Notes: a model not told the origin generated them from the sequence alone. Shown: positions 15,677-25,128, counted from the first letter of the stretch. The stretch is 53,746 nt of DNA from Belliella filtrata (GCF_022549775.1 NZ_JAKZGP010000033.1:1-53746); one strand, 5' to 3'. Program-made: numbers and translations.

Positions 15677-17200
15677 TTATTCGGATTTTTTCAACCATGC
15701 TTTCATTGCCAAATATACGCCATTCGTCCATCCGAAACCATCTTGAACAGGATATTCTCCACCTCCAGCCTCTACTTCTAAATCCTCGACATTGTACTTC
15801 TCTAGCATTTTTCCAGTTTTCTCAAATACCTCTTCATTTAGCTTGGTCCATCTTTCAGCCAAGCTTTTAGCCAAATCCAACCTACCATAATTTATCATTG
15901 CCTGAAACCCTATCCACTGTAGAGGAGCCCATCCATTAGGTGCATCCCATTGCTGTCCTGAATGAATCAAAGAGGTTACAAGCCCCCCTGTTTTCATGAA
16001 ATTCTTTTCTACAAAATCCAAAACTCTCTCACCCTGAGATTGAGTTGCTGTTTTGGCCCAAAGTGGATAAAGCATGGCCAAAGTAGGTCTATCATTTTTC
16101 TCTTTGAACTTGATATGATAGTCTAAAAATATTCCTCTACCTTCATCCCAACAATACCTGTCTATCCCTTCAATTCTGTTCTTCCTAAAGTTTTTCATCC
16201 TATTGACAACAAACGAATCCTCACCGATACGTTCCATGGATTCTATGATGATGCGCTCAGTCTCACCTATCAGCACATTCAAATCCACAGGTATCAATGC
16301 AATGGTCTGAATGGTCTTCAGTTCATTGGGCTCATAAAGCCACCTTGAACTGAAATCCCACCCTGACTCACAAGCTGCTCGAATATTTCTAAAAATCTTC
16401 TCTGGATATCGTCTGCTCTTTTCTGACACTTCTACATCTTCAATATAGGCTTCAGCTCTGGGCTCATTTTCATCATCCCAGTAGCGATTGAGTGCTGTAT
16501 CATCATCCATTCTTACTACCCTATTGTAGTACTTCCCTGGCAAGGGAATTTCTTCCTCACCTTCGATCCAATACAAGTATTCCACCCATATCTCTGTCAA
16601 ATATTTTTCATAAACCTTTTCATCTTCTTTTGCTTCAGCAAGAAGCTCAACCATTTTGGCAAAGAATGGAGGCTGTGATCTAGAGATAAAATATGTTCTA
16701 TTTCCATTAGGGATATGCCCCAACGTCCTTATCAAATAAGCAAAATTCTCCACCATAGATTCTATCAAGTCTATCTTTCCAGATTCCCTCAAGCCAAGCA
16801 AAGTAAAATAACTATCCCAATAATAAACTTCCCTGAACCGCCCCCCTGGCACTACATATGGATTGGGCAATGGGATTAGACTGGATCCTTCTACCTCCTC
16901 ATCAGGTTCGCGTGTCAGCATATCCCAACGCTGATGAAGCCTCTCTTCCAGACTTAAGCCATCATCGAAAGTTTCCTCAGGTAAGTCTTTATCTACTGGA
17001 ACTGTAAAGTTTTGGCTTAAAAAACCCTTCAAATTTAACCTCCCAGATTTTACTGCACGGTAAAAATCACTCAAGATATCTTCAGGATTCCTTTTGGGAA
17101 TCGCATCTACAAAGGTCTTAGAATCAGGATACAGTCCACTTCCTTGCACCAACTCAAATAGCCCAGGATATACAAATTCTGGCTGCCTGAAATATTTCAT
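15677..17200 (-). CDS. Trehalase, GH37 family, probably cytoplasmic
   Basis: A 507-residue enzyme hydrolysing alpha,alpha-trehalose to two glucose. It carries both trehalase signatures: PGGRFREVYYWDSYF and QWDAPNGWAPLQW. By analogy with E. coli TreA, the catalytic acid is the Asp in CESGWDFSSRW and the base the Glu in GGGEYPVQDGFGWTNG. There is no signal peptide, so it resembles TreF more than periplasmic TreA. Its ATG overlaps the stop of the upstream MFS transporter by 4 nt, which implies that the transported sugar is trehalose or something leading to it. The phosphatase gene follows 11 nt later. Confidence 0.94.
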   Translation of the reverse strand: MKYFRQPEFVYPGLFELVQGSGLYPDSKTFVDAIPKRNPEDILSDFYRAVKSGRLNLKGFLSQNFTVPVDKDLPEETFDDGLSLEERLHQRWDMLTREPDEEVEGSSLIPLPNPYVVPGGRFREVYYWDSYFTLLGLRESGKIDLIESMVENFAYLIRTLGHIPNGNRTYFISRSQPPFFAKMVELLAEAKEDEKVYEKYLTEIWVEYLYWIEGEEEIPLPGKYYNRVVRMDDDTALNRYWDDENEPRAEAYIEDVEVSEKSRRYPEKIFRNIRAACESGWDFSSRWLYEPNELKTIQTIALIPVDLNVLIGETERIIIESMERIGEDSFVVNRMKNFRKNRIEGIDRYCWDEGRGIFLDYHIKFKEKNDRPTLAMLYPLWAKTATQSQGERVLDFVEKNFMKTGGLVTSLIHSGQQWDAPNGWAPLQWIGFQAMINYGRLDLAKSLAERWTKLNEEVFEKTGKMLEKYNVEDLEVEAGGGEYPVQDGFGWTNGVYLAMKAWLKKSE

Positions 17201-18435
17201 ATCATTTGTTTTTTTACTTGTCTATGCAATAATATCATAATCAAACATAAGGCGAATATCGGAATCAATGAAAAATAAAAGGCATTGACTCCTCCATATG
17301 CTTCAAAAATATGCCCAGTCACCATAGAACCTGTAGTCCCTCCTAACGCCGAAAACACCACTATCAGGCCTGACATAGAGCTTTGTAAATACCTCGGTAA
17401 TGAACTCAACACTACAGAATTGATCGTAGGATATATAGGTGCTAAAAAGACACCCAATATAGGAAATAAGTACACCACAAAGGGTGCGTCAAACCACGTA
17501 ACATCATTTGAAAATACATGATCACCAGCTGTTAGTGGCAAAGTCAATAAGACACATGCACCTACCAAAATGGTACAAACAAGTGTAAATGTCAACCAAT
17601 GGACTTTTCTCAAAATCACTCCTGCCAATAGTCGACCAATCGCCAAAGCCCCTGCTAAAACTGCCCCTGCCTGAATTCCCATACTCGCAGGCACCTTCAA
17701 CACATCTTGATAGAATGTCGGTGTCCAAGTCATAAAACTCTGCTCAATAAGGACAAATAGAAATGCAGAAACAGCAAAAACAATTACCAAAGGTTTTATG
17801 ATCAATCGAAGCATTTCAAAAAAATCATCTTTAGAGGTTTTTGAGAGGTTTTTGGAAGCGGTTTCATCTATTTCTGAAAGTAGAAGAAGAATGGCTGCTG
17901 CAAGTGCTAAAGCTCCCAAAAACCAATAGATGCTTAACCAACTCATGGATGTAGGGTCAAGATCATTTACAAATAGGCTGAAAAACACATTGCCTAACAA
18001 TACACCTACCATAAAGAAGCCTTCAATGGTACTCATCAAGCTACTATGCTCCTTTGAAGAGTCTGTGACTAGACCTATAGTGGCAAATACAGATACTTTG
18101 ATCACAGCAAATGAGATACCCACTCCTGCAAATAGCATCTTGAAGTACCAAAAATCATCTGCCAATAATGGAATCATCCAGCATAATGACGCAACAGCAA
18201 TTAAAGAGATTAGCATTCCCTTTTTAATTCCCAACTTTGGTAGAAATGAAGCTACCAAAAATGAGAAAATTGCAATAGGTAAATCTTTAAAGCCTTCTAG
18301 AATTGACGCCTCTGATTTACTCACATCAAATGTCCTTTGTACTTGAAGAATCACTGCTCCTACGGAATTCAACAATACGGCGAGGACCATATAGTTAAAA
18401 ACCAAAGCAAGCTTAACAAGCAATTTTGAATTCAT
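17197..18435 (-). CDS. MFS transporter coupled to trehalase
   Basis: A 412-residue protein with about 12 transmembrane helices and the two-halves layout of the major facilitator superfamily. A central cytoplasmic loop lies near residues 200-220 (EIDETASKNLSKTSKDDFFE). The N-terminal half has a GIKKGMLISLI loop 2-3-like segment. It is first in an operon with trehalase (4-nt overlap) and a secreted phosphatase, so uptake of trehalose or a related sugar is inferred from context. The family alone does not set the substrate. Confidence 0.85.
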   Translation of the reverse strand: MNSKLLVKLALVFNYMVLAVLLNSVGAVILQVQRTFDVSKSEASILEGFKDLPIAIFSFLVASFLPKLGIKKGMLISLIAVASLCWMIPLLADDFWYFKMLFAGVGISFAVIKVSVFATIGLVTDSSKEHSSLMSTIEGFFMVGVLLGNVFFSLFVNDLDPTSMSWLSIYWFLGALALAAAILLLLSEIDETASKNLSKTSKDDFFEMLRLIIKPLVIVFAVSAFLFVLIEQSFMTWTPTFYQDVLKVPASMGIQAGAVLAGALAIGRLLAGVILRKVHWLTFTLVCTILVGACVLLTLPLTAGDHVFSNDVTWFDAPFVVYLFPILGVFLAPIYPTINSVVLSSLPRYLQSSMSGLIVVFSALGGTTGSMVTGHIFEAYGGVNAFYFSLIPIFALCLIMILLHRQVKKQMI

Positions 18436-18620
18436 TTATAAAAGTTAAAAGGTTAATTTTAATCAATTTGGTGAAAAATCTGTGATTTTGAAAATATTGC
18501 AATCGATCTTTAATGGAGATAAATATAAAAAGCCAAAATAAACTCTGATTAGCTTCAAAATTTAGAAAAGAAATTATTCTTTGAAGCAAACCTATGTCCC
18601 ACATTGTCTTGAAAAAGACT

Positions 18621-18671
18621 AAAAGGTGAAAAATGATCTTAATAAACTATCCAACTCATTTTTCACCTTTT
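18621..18671 (-). terminator. Long perfect hairpin terminator after SulP gene
   Basis: AAAAGGTGAAAAATGA (18621-18636) and TCATTTTTCACCTTTT (18656-18671) are perfect 16-bp arms around a 19-nt loop. It lies 35 nt downstream of the SulP stop on the minus strand, before the MFS gene. Confidence 0.7.
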
Positions 18672-18706
18672 ATATCTTGTGTCATTTAAAATATCAGCTT
18701 GAGATT

Positions 18707-20242
18707 TTAGCTGTTTGGCATGACTTTGTAAGTTGGGTCCTCGATGATATTCACGACAATCACATCTTCTGCCTTTTTCAAAAGCTGTCTACAATCTGGA
18801 CTTAAATGCTTAATCTGAAGATTTTTACCTTCTTTATGGTATTTTTCAGTGATTTTATTTAATGCATCTATAGCCGACATGTCTACAACCCTACTCTCTT
18901 TGAAATCTATAACAACTGTGGCTGGATCAGATACCACATCAAACTTGTCCATAAAAGCTGTTATCGACCCAAAGAAAAGTGGCCCATGGATTTCATAATG
19001 TTTCACTCCTTGATCATCCATATACTTTCTAGCCCTGATTCTTTTTGCGCTTTCCCACGCAAACACCAATGCTGAAATCACCACACCAATCAATACTGCC
19101 AATGCCAAATTATGAAGCAAAACTGTAATAACGGTCACTATAAAAGCTACAAAGACATCGTGTTTAGGCATTTTATTTACGATTCGAAAGCTAGCCCACT
19201 CAAACGTTCCAATGGCAACCATCATCATCACACCCACCAGTGCTGCCATAGGAATTTGTTCAATAACTGGTCCCCCTATGAGTATGATAAGCAAAATAGT
19301 CAAGGCTCCTATTATTGCAGACAGTCTGGCTCTAGCACCCGCGCCAATGTTAACAAGCGTTTGAGCAACCATAGCACACCCACCCATACCACCAAAAAAA
19401 CCATTGGTAATATTAGCTATTCCTTGTGCTGCCGCCTCTCTATTTGATTGTCCTTTGGTGTTGGTGATCTCATCTACCATATTCAAAGTCAGAAGGCTTT
19501 CGATCAGTCCTACTCCTGCCATAACCAATGCGTAAGGGAAAATAATTTTTAAAGTTTCTATAGAAAAAGGAACTTGAGGAATGTGAAACGAAGGGAATGA
19601 ACCGCTTACCGATGCAATATTTATTACCTTTTTGGTATCTAAGTCAAAGAAATATACAATTCCAAAAACTACCATAATAGCTACCAATGAAGAAGGTATC
19701 GCTTTGGTGATCTTTGGCAAAAAAAAGACAATCGCAATCGTAAGTAAGGTTAACCCTATCATAAGGTAAAGTGCAGAACCTTGCATCCAGACCTCTACAC
19801 CACTTTCTTTCACTTTGAACTGTCCTACTTGAGCCATAAATATAATCACCGCAAGTCCATTGAGGAAGCCATACATAACTGGCTGGGGAATAAGGCGAAC
19901 AAATTTACCAAACTTAAATATTCCAACTAAGAACTGTAAAACCCCTGCTAGAATAACTGCTGCAAACAAATATTCGACACCATAAGATGAGGCCAAAGCT
20001 ATCAGCACAACCACAGTTGCCCCAGCACCACCAGAAACCATACCAGGTCTACCTCCCAAAATTGCCGTAACCAACCCCATGAGAAAAGCCGCATATAATC
20101 CAGTCAATGGAGAAAGTCCTGCAAGTATCGCAAAAGACAAACTCTCTGGAATCATAGTCATAGCTACAGTAAGACCTGCAAGCACCTCATTTTTATAATT
20201 GATTTTCATTCTGAAATCAAACAGATTAATTACTTTTTGCAT
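18707..20242 (-). CDS. SulP-family inorganic anion transporter with STAS domain
   Basis: A 511-residue transporter of the SLC26/SulP family, which carries sulfate, bicarbonate or other anions. The N-terminal TM1-2 region contains the family signature MTMIPESLSFAILAGLSPLT. Multiple helices fill residues 15-395. The cytoplasmic STAS domain follows at about 405-505 (HGPLFFGSITAFMDKF, VVDMSAIDALNKI). Length is slightly shorter than plant sulfate transporters and similar to BicA-like bacterial members. It is monocistronic, ending in a terminator hairpin. The substrate cannot be decided from sequence. Confidence 0.93.
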   Translation of the reverse strand: MQKVINLFDFRMKINYKNEVLAGLTVAMTMIPESLSFAILAGLSPLTGLYAAFLMGLVTAILGGRPGMVSGGAGATVVVLIALASSYGVEYLFAAVILAGVLQFLVGIFKFGKFVRLIPQPVMYGFLNGLAVIIFMAQVGQFKVKESGVEVWMQGSALYLMIGLTLLTIAIVFFLPKITKAIPSSLVAIMVVFGIVYFFDLDTKKVINIASVSGSFPSFHIPQVPFSIETLKIIFPYALVMAGVGLIESLLTLNMVDEITNTKGQSNREAAAQGIANITNGFFGGMGGCAMVAQTLVNIGAGARARLSAIIGALTILLIILIGGPVIEQIPMAALVGVMMMVAIGTFEWASFRIVNKMPKHDVFVAFIVTVITVLLHNLALAVLIGVVISALVFAWESAKRIRARKYMDDQGVKHYEIHGPLFFGSITAFMDKFDVVSDPATVVIDFKESRVVDMSAIDALNKITEKYHKEGKNLQIKHLSPDCRQLLKKAEDVIVVNIIEDPTYKVMPNS

Positions 20243-20486
20243 CTATATTTAAATACTGTAAAATTTAATAGCCAATCTTGTGTCAAAAATCAGCCTCCTT
20301 TGTGAAGAGAAATTAAAAATTTCCCGAAGTCAAGCTCAGCTATTTAATCCTTATTTTGACGCAAATTTTGAAGTGATCGCAAAGGTATTTGGTTTTAAAT
20401 AAAGTCCTAAGCAATACAAGTCTGTATTTCAAGAAAAAATGAATGCCATAAAACATTATGTCTAAAACCTGACTATATTTCGAATT

Positions 20487-21113
20487 ATGAATCGTGATCC
20501 AAGATTTCTTCAGGCTTTTAAAAAACACCTTCCTGAGAAAGCTGTCAGCTATTGTTTATCACTTTGGGAAGAAACACCATTCAGCTTTCATATCACGCAA
20601 GAGCGCACGAGTAAACTGGGAGATTTCAGGTATAGGAGTAACCAAAAAATACAAACCATTACTATTAACCATAACCTAAACCCATATCAATTTCTTATTA
20701 CTTACATTCATGAAGTGGCTCATTTAAGGGCCTTTTCTACCTATGGTTTGAAAATCAAACCGCATGGAATAGAATGGAAACGAAGCTTCCAAAAATTATT
20801 GAGCCCGCTGCTTACTTCCGACGTATTCCCTATTGAGATATTAATCCCATTGCGAAGATACATGATCAATCCAAAAGCAAGTTCAGGTGCAGATACATGG
20901 CTAATGATTGAAATCAAGAAATTTGACAAAAAATCAAAAATAGAGAATGGTCTTTACCTTAATCAGGTAAAAACTGGAAGTAAATTTGAATTGAGAGGAA
21001 GGGTTTTTGAAAAATTAGAACTTCGAAGGACAAGAGTCCTTTGTTTAGAATTGATATCTGGAAGGAAATTTTTGATTTCAAATCACGCAGAAGTCAAGCC
21101 AGTATCAGACTAA
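20487..21113 (+). CDS. SprT-like zinc-metalloprotease-fold protein
   Basis: A 208-residue SprT-like domain protein. The zinc-binding motif HEVAHLRAFSTYG with KPHGIEWK matches the SprT arrangement HExxH plus a downstream His. Upstream residues TSKLGDFRYRS are typical of the domain. A C-terminal half (residues about 135-208) with ELRGRVFEKLELRRTRVLCL is a beta-rich extension also seen in Bacteroidota members. The bacterial role is not established; the eukaryotic relative Spartan cleaves DNA-protein crosslinks. It converges on scpB with a 4-nt overlap of stop regions. Confidence 0.82.
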   Translation: MNRDPRFLQAFKKHLPEKAVSYCLSLWEETPFSFHITQERTSKLGDFRYRSNQKIQTITINHNLNPYQFLITYIHEVAHLRAFSTYGLKIKPHGIEWKRSFQKLLSPLLTSDVFPIEILIPLRRYMINPKASSGADTWLMIEIKKFDKKSKIENGLYLNQVKTGSKFELRGRVFEKLELRRTRVLCLELISGRKFLISNHAEVKPVSD

Positions 21114-21670
21114 TCCTTCTCTTCACCTATTTGATTCTCTTCTGAAGTAAAGTCCTTTGGTTGTGGCAAGTCCTTGAGGGTATTAATACCGAAATACTCC
21201 ATGAATTTATCGCTAGTGCCATAAAGTAAAGGTCTACCTATACTATCAGCTTTGCCTTTGATCGTCACCAATTCCTTTTCTAGAAGCTTTTGGATAGAAT
21301 AATCACAACTTACACCTCTGATTTGCTCGACTTCAGTTTTCGTGACTGGTTGCTTATATGCAATGATCGACAAAGTTTCCAGCTGGGCAGTAGACAGCCT
21401 TTTTTGCGATTGCTGCTTGAGCAATATAGAGATGCTTGCTTGATATGCTGGTTTGGTCAAAAATTGGTAACCTCCAGCAAGGTGCTCTAAGCTGAATGAA
21501 AAATCTTCAGAGGCATATTTTGACTGCAAATCAGAGATTGCAGTCAAAATATGATCTAATGGGACTTCAGATTCAAACATTTCAGAAAGGCATTTTTGAA
21601 TTTCCTCCACTGAAATAGGCTCAGGTGCACAAAACACCAGTGCTTCAATATGTCTGTGTAAAAAGTCCAA
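21110..21670 (-). CDS. scpB: Segregation and condensation protein B
   Basis: A 186-residue subunit of the SMC-ScpAB condensin complex, which organises and segregates the chromosome. It starts with LHRHIEALVFCAPEPISVEE, the usual opening of ScpB. Two winged-helix domains follow, with the conserved LSTAQLETLSIIAYKQPVTK and EVEQIRGVSCDYSIQKLLEK. An acidic tail ends the chain. The gene follows the DksA-like gene by 2 nt, so the two are probably co-transcribed. Its 3' end overlaps the converging sprT-like gene. Confidence 0.94.
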   Translation of the reverse strand: MDFLHRHIEALVFCAPEPISVEEIQKCLSEMFESEVPLDHILTAISDLQSKYASEDFSFSLEHLAGGYQFLTKPAYQASISILLKQQSQKRLSTAQLETLSIIAYKQPVTKTEVEQIRGVSCDYSIQKLLEKELVTIKGKADSIGRPLLYGTSDKFMEYFGINTLKDLPQPKDFTSEENQIGEEKD

Positions 21671-21672
21671 AT

Positions 21673-22056
21673 TTACTTCTTGGCTAACTTGGCTTCTATG
21701 GAATGCATGGTATGAGGTACAGCTTTCAATCTTTCTTTTGAGATCAACTTTCCAGTGTCAACACACACACCGTAAGTACCATTTTTGATACGCACCAATG
21801 CATTTTCCAAATTAATAATAAACTTCTGCTGCCTTCCGGCTAATTGATTCAAGCTCTCCCTTTCTAGTGTGTCAGCACCATCTTCCAAAAGCTTGGAGGT
21901 CGATGCTGTGTTGTCTGTACCACTATCATTGCTTTTGCTCAGTGTTTGCTTCAGAGAGTTCAACTCTTCTTTGGCCACGCTGAGCTTTTGTAGGATAATC
22001 TCTTCAAACTCCTTCAATTCAACTGAAGAGTAAGCTGTCTTTTCTTCTTGGCTCAT
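21673..22056 (-). CDS. TraR/DksA-family protein with degenerate zinc finger
   Basis: A 127-residue DksA/TraR-type protein. The N-terminal coiled coil (residues about 5-100) contains the segment SSVELKEFEEIILQKLS. The C-terminal globular part reads YGVCVDTGKLISKERLKAVP. A C4 zinc finger needs two CxxC pairs; here only one Cys of the first pair remains and the second pair is replaced by non-Cys residues, so zinc binding in the usual way is unlikely. Such cysteine loss occurs in some DksA homologues. It probably binds the RNA polymerase secondary channel. Just 2 nt separate it from scpB. Confidence 0.85.
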   Translation of the reverse strand: MSQEEKTAYSSVELKEFEEIILQKLSVAKEELNSLKQTLSKSNDSGTDNTASTSKLLEDGADTLERESLNQLAGRQQKFIINLENALVRIKNGTYGVCVDTGKLISKERLKAVPHTMHSIEAKLAKK

Positions 22057-22150
22057 AGCATTTGCGTTTGTTAGTGGTTTATACCTTTTTTTCCCACCGC
22101 GGGTTTTGAAAGCCCCTAAAATACTGCTACCTTTTGTAATTCCAAAAATA

Positions 22151-22175
22151 AAAAACCGCCTTAGCGGCGGTTTTT
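22151..22175 (-). terminator. Terminator overlapping the end of a 51-codon gene
   Basis: AAAAACCGCC (22151-22160) pairs with GGCGGTTTTT (22166-22175) around TTAGC. On the minus strand the stop codon of the small gene at 22174-22176 falls inside the first arm. T-runs are present in both directions. Confidence 0.88.
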
Positions 22176-22329
22176 AGTTCAGTGAAAGATTTTCAACTCT
22201 TTTTTCAAGTACTTTCTCATCCATTATCAAGTGGTACTTCATACGTAAGTACCTCTGTATTACCTTGATAGTCTTACCTTTTTCTATAAAATAGGTTTTT
22301 AAGGTTTGTGATATAATATCGTGATTCAT
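22174..22329 (-). CDS. Small 51-residue protein, unknown function
   Basis: On the minus strand an ATG at 22329 opens a frame of 51 codons ending in TAA at 22174. The product starts MNHDIISQTLKTYFIEKGKT, continues through a basic segment VIQRYLRMKYH, and ends VEKRVENLSLN-like (LEKRVENLSLN). It is basic with likely helical segments and has no signal peptide or membrane helix. A strong terminator directly at its stop supports a real transcription unit ending here. I do not recognise the protein; a small nucleic-acid-binding role is only a guess from its charge. Confidence 0.55.
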   Translation of the reverse strand: MNHDIISQTLKTYFIEKGKTIKVIQRYLRMKYHLIMDEKVLEKRVENLSLN

Positions 22330-22456
22330 TTTGGGTTAGGTTTAAATCGGTTATATGGTTCAAAATAATAAGATTTTTTTATAAATAAAATTTTTATTTG
22401 ACTTTTGACCAAAATACAACAGTTTTTTTTGTATTGATCACATTACATGAAAGATC

Positions 22457-23946
22457 TTACATTTCAAATAAGAGAACATAATGTCCAGGTCTAACTTTCC
22501 TACCTGCAGAGTCAGTGCCATCCCAAATATAAAATCCTTAAGTACCCTATATTTCATTTTGGCAAATTTCCCTTACTAGTAATCCAACAGTACTGAAGAC
22601 TCTTATTGTTACTAACTTTCCTGGGAGAATACACCTTGTAACTTATGATAGTAAATGGCTGATCACCTGCTGCTTCGGGCAGAAAAACTTTGGGAAATAC
22701 CTCAATACCAAATTACTCTTGACCAACAAAAGTATTTGAATTTCTGAGCCATGAGCTTACAAAGCCTACAGAAGCTGAAGCCGATTGCCAATTGTCACTT
22801 TGATCTACAGCTACATTACTTTTGTTGAACAACTCCACGTATTCAACATTGGGTAGGGTATTCCCTGGCCTAGGAGCAGCAATCACTTCATTGATTACTA
22901 TCGATTTGAATCCAACACTTTGAGGTGTTTCAAAAACAAAATCTATCGATAAATCATTTGAGAAATTACCTACCAAACCTGCTGCTCTCACCACCATACA
23001 ACTTATACTTGTTTCCATCAATAAATTCAAGAGACCTAGATAGCAAAAGTGAGTACCCATTATCTTGCTGCCTCACATGATGTGGTTGTACACCATCAAT
23101 ACTAAAATTATTAACTAAAGCTGTAAATACTGGGTCAACTTGTTCTGAAAATAAAAGTAATATTTCATTTTGATTGACTGCTAAAACTTGATCAATATTA
23201 GGTGGAGTCGCATCCCAGTTAAAAAATCTCTTCTGCTCCCATGGTACTGGAGTCCTGGGATAGTTTTTCGCAGCGGTACACTTAGTACATAGTTGATATC
23301 TTCCTCAAATTCTTTCCTTGGGGTCAACATCAGTTGAGAGCCATTTGAAACTTCCCTCGAAAAAGTAATATCCCCATCATAGATACCAAAATCATACATG
23401 AACAACCTAGCCGAAAGCCCTGTCCCAGTGCCATATTTTACTTCTAAGAATTAGTATCAACAATTCCTCTTCGGAAAACTCCTCGGGTACGCTATTTCGT
23501 AAAGTTTATATGCTGTGTCTGAATTAGGAAACGACGCTGAATTGCCAATAGCAATAGGAATAGAAAAAGTTACTCCATCATTATTATAAGACACAAAAAC
23601 GGTGGCAGGTCTATTACCACTTCCTTTTTGCTTTGACTTTCCAAAAAAAGCGATTTTAGGTTCTACGAAATTCTCTGGATTAATTTTCAAATAAAGCTCA
23701 CCATTGAATGGTACAATTGGCTGGACTGCCAAAGCTCTAAATCCATTACGACCTTCCCCATTAGTTTGGAAAACACAAGTGGCAGTGCTCCTAATATCAT
23801 TAGCAGACCAATCTGGCAAAAATTCGTCAGGATGATTTACGATTACAAAATCCTAAACCTAAGCCAAAATCTCTGAAGATAAAATCATACTGAGACCTAG
23901 TATGGCAAAAGCAAAGAAACTCCATACAGCTTGGAACATCCTCATA
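22457..23946 (-). pseudogene. Frameshifted lamin-tail-domain secreted protein gene
   Basis: A decayed gene of about 500 codons. A signal-peptide-like start (MRMFQAVWSFFAFAILGL) lies at 23946, followed by a shift or stops near 23860. One frame then gives VIVNHPDEFLPDW and VSYNNDGVTFSIPI to about 23460. The next gives MYDFGIYDGDITFSREV. Then come IDQVLAVNQNEILLLFSEQV and LEFIDGNKYKLYGGESS. The lamin-tail segment IVINEVIAAPRPGNTLPNVE and YVELFNKSN follows, and the C-terminus is YIWDGTDSAGRKVRPGHYVL with stop at 22457. At least five frame changes are needed to join these. The order (Ig-like, lamin tail, FlgD-like end) fits exported Bacteroidota lamin-tail proteins. Confidence 0.85.
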
Positions 23947-24092
23947 AACGAATATAGCCAAAAGCCAATCATTAAACGGTAATTGAAACGGCTAAGAAGG
24001 TTTTATTCTAAAAAATGGTAAAATAACTGACATTTATTTGAAGGATAGTCAATTATCGGCATCAAACTCTTCATTTTGAAAAATCTTACCGT

Positions 24093-24100
24093 ACCTTTGC
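24093..24100 (+). promoter_or_regulatory. -7 promoter element of asd
   Basis: TACCTTTG matches TAnnTTTG, 37 nt before the asd ATG. A TTTTG lies at 24075-24079, but the spacing is shorter than the usual -33/-7 distance. Confidence 0.45.
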
Positions 24101-24137
24101 GCAACATTACAAAAAAATCAATTTTAAAATCTTAAAA

Positions 24138-25127
24138 ATGAAACTAGCCGTTGTAGGAGCAACCGGATTGGTAGGCTCAGAAATCCTAGAAGTGCTGGCA
24201 GAGCACAATTTCCAATTTGATGAATTACTCTTGGTCGCAAGTGAAAGATCCGCAGGGAAAAAGATGTCTTTCAAGGGTAAGGAGTATACGGTAATAGGAC
24301 TAAAACAGGCTGTTTCTGAGAAGCCTGACATCGCAATTTTTTCTGCTGGAGGCGATACTTCAAAAGAATGGGCACCTCAATTTGCTCAAGCAGGCACAAT
24401 CGTGGTGGATAATTCTTCAGCATGGAGAATGGATCCTACCAAGAAATTGGTGGTTCCAGAAATCAATGCCAAAGATTTAAGAATTGATGATAGAATCATC
24501 GCAAACCCAAACTGCTCGACAATCCAAATGGTGCTAGCTCTTGAGCCTCTTAGAGCAAAATATGGTATCAAAAGAGTAGTCGTATCTACTTATCAATCAG
24601 TAACAGGTACTGGAAAAGCTGCCGTAGACCAAATGATGTCAGAGCGAGCTGGCGAAAAAGCTGAAATGGTCTACCCTCATAAAATCGACATGAACGTATT
24701 ACCTCATATCGATGTGTTCCAGCCAAATGGGTACACCAAGGAAGAAATGAAAATGATCAATGAAACTAAAAAGATTTTCAATGATCAAAGTATACAGGTA
24801 ACTGCTACTACAGTTCGAATCCCTACTATGGGGGGACACTCCGAGTCTGTAAATGTAGAGTTCCACAAAGATTTTGATTTAACTGAAGTACGTGAATTAC
24901 TTGCTTCTGCTCCTGGGGTAGTTGTACAAGACGATCCTACAAACAATATCTATCCTATGCCACTCACAGCGCATAAGAAAGATGAGGTTTTTGTAGGAAG
25001 GTTGAGAAGAGATGAGTCCCAGCCGAACACACTGAACATGTGGATCGTAGCTGATAACTTAAGAAAGGGAGCGGCTACTAATGCTGTTCAAATTGCAAAA
25101 TACCTAGTAGATCACAACTTGGTTTAA
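24138..25127 (+). CDS. asd: Aspartate-semialdehyde dehydrogenase
   Basis: A 329-residue NADPH-dependent enzyme that reduces aspartyl phosphate to aspartate semialdehyde, the branch point to lysine/diaminopimelate, threonine and methionine. The Rossmann motif VVGATGLVGSEIL is at the N-terminus. The catalytic Cys126 lies in ANPNCSTIQ. The substrate-binding block is TVRIPTMGGHSESVNVE, and the end GAATNAVQIAKYLV is typical. Length matches the 330-residue class. The next gene begins 1 nt after the stop, implying co-transcription. Confidence 0.96.
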   Translation: MKLAVVGATGLVGSEILEVLAEHNFQFDELLLVASERSAGKKMSFKGKEYTVIGLKQAVSEKPDIAIFSAGGDTSKEWAPQFAQAGTIVVDNSSAWRMDPTKKLVVPEINAKDLRIDDRIIANPNCSTIQMVLALEPLRAKYGIKRVVVSTYQSVTGTGKAAVDQMMSERAGEKAEMVYPHKIDMNVLPHIDVFQPNGYTKEEMKMINETKKIFNDQSIQVTATTVRIPTMGGHSESVNVEFHKDFDLTEVRELLASAPGVVVQDDPTNNIYPMPLTAHKKDEVFVGRLRRDESQPNTLNMWIVADNLRKGAATNAVQIAKYLVDHNLV

Positions 25128-25128
25128 T

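Noticed and set aside
22713-23060. Separate lamin-tail gene of 115 codons
   Set aside because: It is one fragment of the larger frameshifted pseudogene; neighbouring fragments continue the same protein on both sides.
24810-24830. A tRNA T-loop-like string (GTTCGAATCCC)
   Set aside because: It lies inside asd in the conserved TVRIPTMGG segment, and no cloverleaf can be built around it.
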